Positions 58,642 through 64,000 of a stretch of 64,000 bases of DNA are shown piece by piece; positions within the stretch are counted from its first letter, which is position 1, and every line of letters begins with the position of its first letter. Both the position numbers and the translations under genes were made by a program. The notes below the pieces were generated by a model. It saw only the letters and a list, made by a program, of their open reading frames with translations, did not search any database and had not been told where the DNA came from. The DNA lies in contig JAXLUO010000005.1 of assembly GCA_046329495.1 (NCBI GenBank), positions 1 through 64,000 of the forward strand, written 5' to 3'. The stretch is from Bog-950 sp046329495 (GTDB taxonomy: Bacteria; Bacteroidota; Bacteroidia; Chitinophagales; LD1).

Positions 58642-61263
58642 TTAATGCGAAACAACTATGCGTTTTTGAACGATGCCCGAACCGGTTGAAACGGTCATCA
58701 GGTAAAATCCGGAAGAGACAGCGGATACATCCAGTGCATGATGTATAAGCCCTGCGTTCTCCTGAACTTTATCTTCCAGTATCAGCTTTCCTTGCAGATC
58801 GGTTAATGTATAGGCCACATTAGCTCTGTGATTATTGATAAAGGTAATTTCAAGCTTATCGGATGCAGGATTAGGATATACGGTGCAAAGTATATCACGG
58901 TCATCTGCCTCCTTCAATCCCACTGTTTGCTTAAATCCGTCAAAACTTAAAAGATCGACATAAGCTATAGAGCTACCATAGGCAGTGTCGCTGCCTAAAC
59001 GAACGGCAACCGATGCACTATCAGGTATCAATAGAGAACCCTGATAATCTATGAGCATTTCAAACCCTTTGTAATTAGGCACCAATGTATCAACATTCAT
59101 CCATCCAAAACCTATAGGGTTGCCATTCTTGTATAGCATGGCGGATATATTCAGCGTGTCTCCGCCCTGGGGCAGGAACTTCAAAAACACATTAAATGTT
59201 TGATGACGTCCTGCAACAGGAAATACAGCCTGATTGCTATTGCTGTTTTTACCTACCTGAGCGTAGCTTGGTCGGCCACCCAAAGGATCATTGGAAAGTT
59301 TTAAAGCATAGTTACCTGCAGCAGCTTCTGTGGTTTTATCAATGCGGTTAACCACATAACTTCCGTTATCGGCTTCGATGGTATACCAATCGGCAGGCGC
59401 ATCGAACAACTCGCTTGTCCATTGTTCAAAATCACCGTTTGGTATAACGTCCGGTGTACCCGTAAACGAAATATCATCTGCCGCTAAAACGCTGTTAGGA
59501 TTACTCAGCGCTTCGTTAAAAGTATTGCTGCTTAATACACCTACAATTGCCGAATCCGGTATGTCGGAATTAGGGAAGCTGAGATCGCCTTTTACCTCAA
59601 CCCAGGCCCCACCTGTATTACCGATTATTGGTATAGTCTGTAAACTGGTAACCTGCCCGTTCTTTTTAAAAATAGCAGCTAAAAACGCAGTATCTCCATT
59701 CATTATATTGTAACGTGCGCGGCATTTAATGCTATCAGGTTGTGCGGTAAGCGGAAAACCACCCGTTGGAAAATCGTCGCCAACCAATCCGGCAACAACG
59801 GCCCCCATTTTGTTTACTGTGCCACCATAAAGTTCTACTGCATTCGTGCCGTTATAGCTATTAACCTTATGGGATATACCTATGCGGGTCCAGCCTAAAG
59901 GAACATCAAATAAAAGGGTATCCCAATTTTCGAAACTGCAGTTTGGAATCTCGCAATCGGCAGTATAAAATTGTTTTACCTGCCCAACATTATAGCCTGC
60001 ACTATTACCTGCTTTGATACGGTAGTAGTAGAAAGAGTTAGGAACAAGCCCGGTAACCACCTTTGAAATGGCAAGATTGGTAACACCCTGCACAACCGAA
60101 GGTGAAGCGAGAACTGAATCGCCTAACTGCGGTGTAAGGCCATATTCGAACAACACAACGGAAGAATCAGCAGCGCTAACAATTCCATTGAATCTTGCAC
60201 TTGTTGCAGCGATATCGGAGGCATTACCTGTACTAACTACCGGCAATACCGGTAATGGATTTTGGTAAATAAGCATTTTGCCCGACCTGCCAACTGCAAT
60301 ACCGAAATCAACATTTAAAAAATTTACTGCATACAAATCGGCAGAATCATTTATGGAGAATGGTAAGTTTAGCGGGGCCCAGGTGTTACCCGTGTTAGTA
60401 GTATTTAGAATAACACCCTTATCTCCTACTGCATAAGCCTGTGTTAGGTTTGCAAAATCAATACCATTCAGCATCGGTCCGGGATTATCCAAAATTACCG
60501 ACCAATTGTTACCGCCATCTGTAGTTTTCAATATAGTTTGAATGCTATCATTTGACTTGTTACCGCCTACAATAAAGCCGGTTGACGCATTGATAAACTC
60601 TACTTCATTAAACCTGCGTGTAGCAATGTTACCCGTTAATGTTACCGCATTCCAGTTTACACCGCCATCGGTGGTTTTTAATATCACCCCATTATCACCT
60701 ACGGCAAGGCCGTTTTGCGCATCCGTAAAATAAATGCTACGCAACATAAAACCAAGATCATCGCGCTGTACCGACCATGTTATACCACCGTCAGTGCTTT
60801 TAAGAATAGTTTGTATCGAATCGTTACCCGGCCAGCCACCGGCTATATAACCAACGCTGCTATTAACAAAGTAAACTGCGTTGAAATGACGCTGATAAGT
60901 ATTGCCGGGTGCAACAGGGTGTGTAAAATTTGTACCCCCATCCGTACAACGAATAATAGTGCCATCATAACCAACCGCTACACCAATACTATCCGTAATA
61001 AAACAAACGGACTTTAACCATGGTTTAATCAGGTCGAGGTTAATGCCCCAGTTGACCGCCCGGTCATCGGTGCGGGATAAGGTTTGAATAGAGTCCAACG
61101 TTTCATTACCGCCCGCAATTACGGCACTTTGGTTATTGATGATAGCTACCGCATTACCTGTCCTAAAGTGAGGAATAATATTGTTTGACCATTGTGCTGA
61201 AACCACTAAGTGGAAAAACACGGCCATAAATAGTAGCGAGAAACGAAAATATAACTTTACCAT
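58642..61263 (-). CDS. T9SS protein with YCF48-type propeller repeats (shorter paralogue)
   Basis: This 873-residue exported protein has the same plan as its downstream neighbour: signal peptide (FRFSLLFMAVFFHLVVSAQ), YCF48-like repeats at ~20-340 (ILKSTDGGITWSVQRDDLG, AQNGLAVGDNGVILKTTDGGVNW), and a single FN3-like module. Two jelly-roll domains (NCSFENWDT, NGDFEQWTSE) and a type A sorting domain (CTVYPNPASDKLEITF) complete it. The neighbour has several extra FN3 modules in the middle, so the pair arose by tandem duplication and module gain or loss. The ATG at 61263 is used; an in-frame TTG 6 nt upstream is unlikely. Confidence 0.87.
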   Translation of the reverse strand: MVKLYFRFSLLFMAVFFHLVVSAQWSNNIIPHFRTGNAVAIINNQSAVIAGGNETLDSIQTLSRTDDRAVNWGINLDLIKPWLKSVCFITDSIGVAVGYDGTIIRCTDGGTNFTHPVAPGNTYQRHFNAVYFVNSSVGYIAGGWPGNDSIQTILKSTDGGITWSVQRDDLGFMLRSIYFTDAQNGLAVGDNGVILKTTDGGVNWNAVTLTGNIATRRFNEVEFINASTGFIVGGNKSNDSIQTILKTTDGGNNWSVILDNPGPMLNGIDFANLTQAYAVGDKGVILNTTNTGNTWAPLNLPFSINDSADLYAVNFLNVDFGIAVGRSGKMLIYQNPLPVLPVVSTGNASDIAATSARFNGIVSAADSSVVLFEYGLTPQLGDSVLASPSVVQGVTNLAISKVVTGLVPNSFYYYRIKAGNSAGYNVGQVKQFYTADCEIPNCSFENWDTLLFDVPLGWTRIGISHKVNSYNGTNAVELYGGTVNKMGAVVAGLVGDDFPTGGFPLTAQPDSIKCRARYNIMNGDTAFLAAIFKKNGQVTSLQTIPIIGNTGGAWVEVKGDLSFPNSDIPDSAIVGVLSSNTFNEALSNPNSVLAADDISFTGTPDVIPNGDFEQWTSELFDAPADWYTIEADNGSYVVNRIDKTTEAAAGNYALKLSNDPLGGRPSYAQVGKNSNSNQAVFPVAGRHQTFNVFLKFLPQGGDTLNISAMLYKNGNPIGFGWMNVDTLVPNYKGFEMLIDYQGSLLIPDSASVAVRLGSDTAYGSSIAYVDLLSFDGFKQTVGLKEADDRDILCTVYPNPASDKLEITFINNHRANVAYTLTDLQGKLILEDKVQENAGLIHHALDVSAVSSGFYLMTVSTGSGIVQKRIVVSH

Positions 61264-61412
61264 ATACAAACTTTTTGATCCAAGTGGGTTGTTATTTCTT
61301 ACCCGGACAAAGGTAATTAATGAACACTATAACACCTATACAATTGCGTGTTAAGGAATAATTATCAGGGCCGGTTTGTTCATAAAGTCATAAACATGAC
61401 GAAAAACACCTC

Positions 61413-61444
61413 CCCGCAAATTTTGATTGCCGCAATTTTGCGGG
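61413..61444. repeat. Inverted repeat upstream of the chorismate mutase gene
   Basis: CCCGCAAA and TTTGCGGG flank a 16-base centre that itself contains TTGATTGCCGCAAT. It lies 25 bp before the ATG at 61470 and could be an operator or attenuator for the three-gene cassette. Confidence 0.4.
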
Positions 61445-61469
61445 TTAAACAGAAAAATTAACCGCCAAA

Positions 61470-61751
61470 ATGCCCCGGATAGCACAGTTACGCAACAGGT
61501 TGAACACCCTTGATGCTCAGTTGGTAGAGTTGCTCGCTGAACGTATGCTGGTAAGCCGCGAATTGGCCCCACTGAAACAGGCCAGGGGAATGGAAACTTT
61601 ACAACCTGCAGTTTGGGAAGGGCAACTTGCGGTTAGCTTAAAGCATGCTGAAGAACTGGAATTGGATACCGGTTTTGTGCGCGAGATTTTTGAATTAATC
61701 CACCAGCAATCGGTGGCAATACAACTAAACGAATTGCAAAAGAATAAATGA
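61470..61751 (+). CDS. AroQ-type chorismate mutase domain protein
   Basis: This 93-residue all-helical protein has the chorismate mutase type II pattern: IAQLRNRLNTLDAQLVELLAERMLVSRELAPLKQARG, then a middle Gln/Glu helix (EGQLAVSLKHAEELELDTGFV) and a C-terminal IFELIHQQSVAIQL. The active-site Arg and Lys positions of AroQ are recognisable. It would convert chorismate to prephenate. It is not in an aromatic-amino-acid operon; instead it overlaps the U32 peptidase gene by 4 nt. In that setting a monofunctional or regulatory mutase is possible. Confidence 0.82.
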   Translation: MPRIAQLRNRLNTLDAQLVELLAERMLVSRELAPLKQARGMETLQPAVWEGQLAVSLKHAEELELDTGFVREIFELIHQQSVAIQLNELQKNK

Positions 61752-62989
61752 AACGACCAATTGAATTAATGGCCCCTGCAGGCTCGTACGAAAGCCTGAT
61801 GGCCGCTTTAAAGGCAGGATGTAACTCTGTTTACTTTGGGGTGGAACAGTTGAACATGCGGGCCCGCTCTTCCAACAACTTTACCATTGAGGACCTGAAA
61901 CGTATTGCCGAAATTGGTAAAGAGCACGACGTTAAAACCTACTTAACGCTCAATACAGTTTTATACGACCACGATATAGCATTAATGAAAAGCATTGTAA
62001 ATGCTGCGAAGGAAAGCGGCATTACAGCCATCATCGCCTCTGACCATGCAGCTATGAACTATGCCCGTAAAGTGGGTGTAGAGGTCCACATCTCTACCCA
62101 GGCCAATGTATCGAACATTGATACCGTAGAGTTTTACGCCAACTTTGCAGATGTAGTGGTGTTAGCCCGCGAGTTAAGTTTAAAACAGGTAGCAGAAATT
62201 AGTAGGGAAATTAAGCGCCGCAACATCACCGGCCCATCAGGTAAAGAGGTTGAACTGGAAATATTTGCCCATGGCGCCCTGTGTATGGCTATTTCGGGCA
62301 AATGCTACCTGAGTTTGCACTCCAATTTTGCATCGGCTAACCGTGGCGCCTGTATTCAAAACTGCCGCCATAGTTATATTGTAATGGATAAAGAAGATGG
62401 AGTAGAATTTGAGTTAGACAATGAATATATCATGTCCGCCAAGGACCTTTGCACCATTGATTTTATAGATAAGATTATTGACGCCGGGGTGCGCGTATTG
62501 AAGATTGAAGGCCGCGGTCGCTCTGCCGACTATGTGTATACCACAACCAAGGCCTATAGCGAGGCCATAGATGCTTACCTGAACGGAACTTATACACCCG
62601 ACAAAATTGCTGTTTGGAAAGAACAGCTCTCGCAGGTATTTAACCGTGGTTTTTGGGATGGCTATTACCTGGGTCGCAAAATGGGTGAATGGAATGATGA
62701 AGCAGGCTCCAAGGCTACCAAACGCAAAATTTATGTTGCCAAAGGAATGAAATACTATGACCGACTTGGTGTTGGTGAATTTCTCTGCGAATCGTACGAT
62801 TTAGCAGTGGGCGACGAAATAATGATAACCGGCCCAACTACAGGTTACCTGCAATTACAAGTAAACGAACTACATGTAGAAAACAAACCAACCGATCGTG
62901 TAAAACAGGGGGAGTTGTTTTCCATCAAAACCGGTGAAAAGATCCGTCCATCCGATAAGCTGTATAAACTGGTGGCTGCCAAAGCATGA
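61748..62989 (+). CDS. Peptidase U32 family protein
   Basis: This 413-residue protein has the U32 signature in ELEIFAHGALCMAISGKCYLS and the N-terminal core IELMAPAGSYESLMAALKAGCNSVYFGVEQLNMRAR. Cys residues in RGACIQNCRHSY fit the iron-sulfur-cluster U32 group. Well-studied members (RlhA, TrhP) hydroxylate 23S rRNA or tRNA uridine/cytidine rather than cleave protein, and RlhA/TrhP use prephenate-derived cofactor metabolism. The preceding chorismate mutase and following ferredoxin are therefore suggestive partners (inference). It overlaps both neighbours by 4 nt. Confidence 0.9.
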   Translation: MKRPIELMAPAGSYESLMAALKAGCNSVYFGVEQLNMRARSSNNFTIEDLKRIAEIGKEHDVKTYLTLNTVLYDHDIALMKSIVNAAKESGITAIIASDHAAMNYARKVGVEVHISTQANVSNIDTVEFYANFADVVVLARELSLKQVAEISREIKRRNITGPSGKEVELEIFAHGALCMAISGKCYLSLHSNFASANRGACIQNCRHSYIVMDKEDGVEFELDNEYIMSAKDLCTIDFIDKIIDAGVRVLKIEGRGRSADYVYTTTKAYSEAIDAYLNGTYTPDKIAVWKEQLSQVFNRGFWDGYYLGRKMGEWNDEAGSKATKRKIYVAKGMKYYDRLGVGEFLCESYDLAVGDEIMITGPTTGYLQLQVNELHVENKPTDRVKQGELFSIKTGEKIRPSDKLYKLVAAKA

Positions 62990-63213
62990 TACGCATAACC
63001 CAACAACGCGAAAAGTGCATCGGCTGTAATGCCTGTGTAGAAGCCGCAGACTACCGATGGCGCATCTCGAAAAAAGACGGGAAGTGTACGCTGATAGGAG
63101 CCCGTGAAAAGAAAGGATTTTACACTGCCCTTGTGCATGATGATGAATGGGACGATAACAGAAAAGCTGCCGAGAATTGCCCGGTGCATATCATACGAAT
63201 AGAAAAAGCTTAA
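62986..63213 (+). CDS. Ferredoxin (single 4Fe-4S type)
   Basis: This 75-residue protein has one cluster motif, CIGCNAC near the N-terminus plus C-P in AENCPVHIIRIEKA near the end. That is the four-Cys pattern of a single [4Fe-4S] ferredoxin. A Lys/Asp-rich middle (KKDGKCTLIGAREKKG) adds one further Cys. It overlaps the U32 gene by 4 nt (ATGA), so it is likely made together with it and supplies electrons to it (inference). Confidence 0.88.
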   Translation: MIRITQQREKCIGCNACVEAADYRWRISKKDGKCTLIGAREKKGFYTALVHDDEWDDNRKAAENCPVHIIRIEKA

Positions 63214-63222
63214 AATGGCAAA

Positions 63223-63240
63223 CGCCGGACATTGCCGGCG
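63223..63240. terminator. Hairpin between converging genes
   Basis: CGCCGG and CCGGCG flank ACATTG, 9 bp after the ferredoxin stop. A long T-run is absent, so termination strength is uncertain. Confidence 0.55.
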
Positions 63241-63255
63241 CCTGCCTGGTACTAA

Positions 63256-64000
63256 CTATTCGAGGACGGTAAGCTTGACGGTTTTTGTTGCAGATCCTTC
63301 TTTGAACGTAAGGAAGTAAACACCTGCCGCTACTTTGCCTAAATCAATTGCGTTATAGGCCATGTCTGTTTCTAAGCGAAGTAACAATTTGCCCGTGGCA
63401 TCAGTAACCTGTAGCTGTCGCGGCATGTCATTAGCAAATTCTACAGAGAATACCCCGCAATTCGGATTAGGATATACACGGATGGATTGCAAGTTATTTA
63501 TAACTGCTATGCCCACACCAGTAACCTGCATTACTGCCGAGGTATCGCTGCATCCGTTTGCATCGGCTACCACCACTGCGTATAATCCGTTAGTGCTTAG
63601 CAATAAGTGGTCCTCAGCAGCGCTGAGCAGGTTTCCATTCAACAACCATTGATAGGAAGCAAAGGATTGTGTATACAGTGTATCGCCGCTGCGTGTAATG
63701 GTAGGCACAGGCAAAGGACGCACCGCTAAATGAAGCGTTATAACACTATCGCAGCCTGTGCTGTTAGTCAGCGTATCAGTATACGTGCCGGCAGCGCCAA
63801 TTACATTGCTACCAAATAAATAAACATCACCATCGCAGATGGTATCGGTTACAACTGTAGAAGTATGATTGTTTACCGTAAGTAATAATGTTACGATACT
63901 ATCGCAGCCACCGGCTGTTTGCAGCGTATCGGCATAGCTGCCATTGGCAGTTAACTGTAAACCGTTGAAGGAAACACTTTCGCCCGCACAGATGGCAAGC
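63256..64000 (-). CDS. T9SS-sorted repeat protein, partial (5' end beyond the window)
   Basis: The reading frame is open from the stop at 63256 to the window edge, giving at least 248 residues. Repeated units of ~45-50 residues share the pattern 'SYADTLQTAGGCDSIVTLLL' and 'TYTDTLTNSTGCDSVITLHL', a cysteine-containing repeat common in Bacteroidota surface proteins. An Ig-like segment (SFASYQWLLNGNLLSAAEDH) and a type A sorting domain (IRVYPNPNCGVFSVEF) end it. A GTG at 63723 is internal to the repeats and is not the start. The missing part lies to the right. Confidence 0.88.
   Translation of the reverse strand, partial: LAICAGESVSFNGLQLTANGSYADTLQTAGGCDSIVTLLLTVNNHTSTVVTDTICDGDVYLFGSNVIGAAGTYTDTLTNSTGCDSVITLHLAVRPLPVPTITRSGDTLYTQSFASYQWLLNGNLLSAAEDHLLLSTNGLYAVVVADANGCSDTSAVMQVTGVGIAVINNLQSIRVYPNPNCGVFSVEFANDMPRQLQVTDATGKLLLRLETDMAYNAIDLGKVAAGVYFLTFKEGSATKTVKLTVLE

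Noticed and set aside
63256..63723. Complete 155-residue protein starting with GTG at 63723
   Set aside because: The frame stays open to the window edge with the same repeat pattern, so this is only the C-terminal part of a larger gene.

Overview
The window looks like a chromosomal segment of a Bacteroidota bacterium, most likely from the Chitinophagales/Sphingobacteriales side. Four kinds of evidence point there. Several large secreted proteins end in type IX secretion (T9SS) sorting domains. A PorP/SprF-family outer-membrane protein is paired with a gliding-motility-type (type B) T9SS protein. Several genes have the Bacteroidota promoter box TAnnTTTG upstream, and few have a recognisable Shine-Dalgarno sequence. 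Finally, a sphingosine-phosphate-lyase-like enzyme sits next to ordinary housekeeping genes. No phage, plasmid backbone or CRISPR array was seen.

Layout. 0-5.4 kb: an RGG/GNQY-repeat low-complexity protein, a thioredoxin-fold protein, the PorP/SprF + T9SS-B pair, an AlkD-like glycosylase and a DoxX protein. 5.4-16.5 kb: a membrane protein, the PLP lyase, a VOC protein, a MATE exporter, an MbnP/MbnH metal-protein/di-haem-enzyme pair, a QueD-type pterin synthase, M19 and M42 peptidases and a T9SS SGNH hydrolase. 16.5-17.9 kb: an array of 191-bp palindromic units in which one unit carries a REP-associated tyrosine transposase (RAYT); a 21-bp direct repeat flanks the whole array. 17.9-23 kb: a YHYH/BACON secreted protein, a hairpin-rich gap, an orphan HTH protein, a CDP-alcohol phosphatidyltransferase and a GtrA protein, then tRNA-Leu(TAA) with a decayed partial copy beside it, and tRNA-Gly(GCC). 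23-41.7 kb: a TonB-dependent receptor, Ndk, coiled-coil and TPR-like proteins, SecG, a WG-repeat protein, an SCP2-CoA-transferase fusion, an LEA2-like protein, a nuclease-less LigD, S-adenosylhomocysteinase, a two-component pair and two proteins of unknown function.

41.8-49.2 kb is the most coherent system, a complete carotenoid locus. It encodes a CrtD-like desaturase, a CruF-like hydratase, CrtZ, a MerR/B12-binding (CarH/LitR-type) regulator, an ECF sigma factor, CrtI, CrtB and a fused CrtYcd lycopene cyclase. The gene set predicts a monocyclic, 1'-hydroxylated, 3-hydroxylated carotenoid of the saproxanthin type (inference). Five GTTTAAC-like boxes, spaced about two helical turns apart, cover the sigma-factor promoter and suggest direct control by the B12 regulator, possibly light-dependent.

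49.2-61.3 kb holds three large T9SS surface or secreted proteins. One has 1856 residues and two families of Ig/PKD-like repeats; the other two are tandem YCF48-type paralogues. 61.4-63.2 kb is a tight cassette of an AroQ-type chorismate mutase, a U32 peptidase-family protein and a ferredoxin, each pair overlapping by 4 nt. The window ends inside another T9SS repeat protein on the minus strand. Start codons were moved inward from the longest open frames where the extra N-terminus had no family support or began with TTG.
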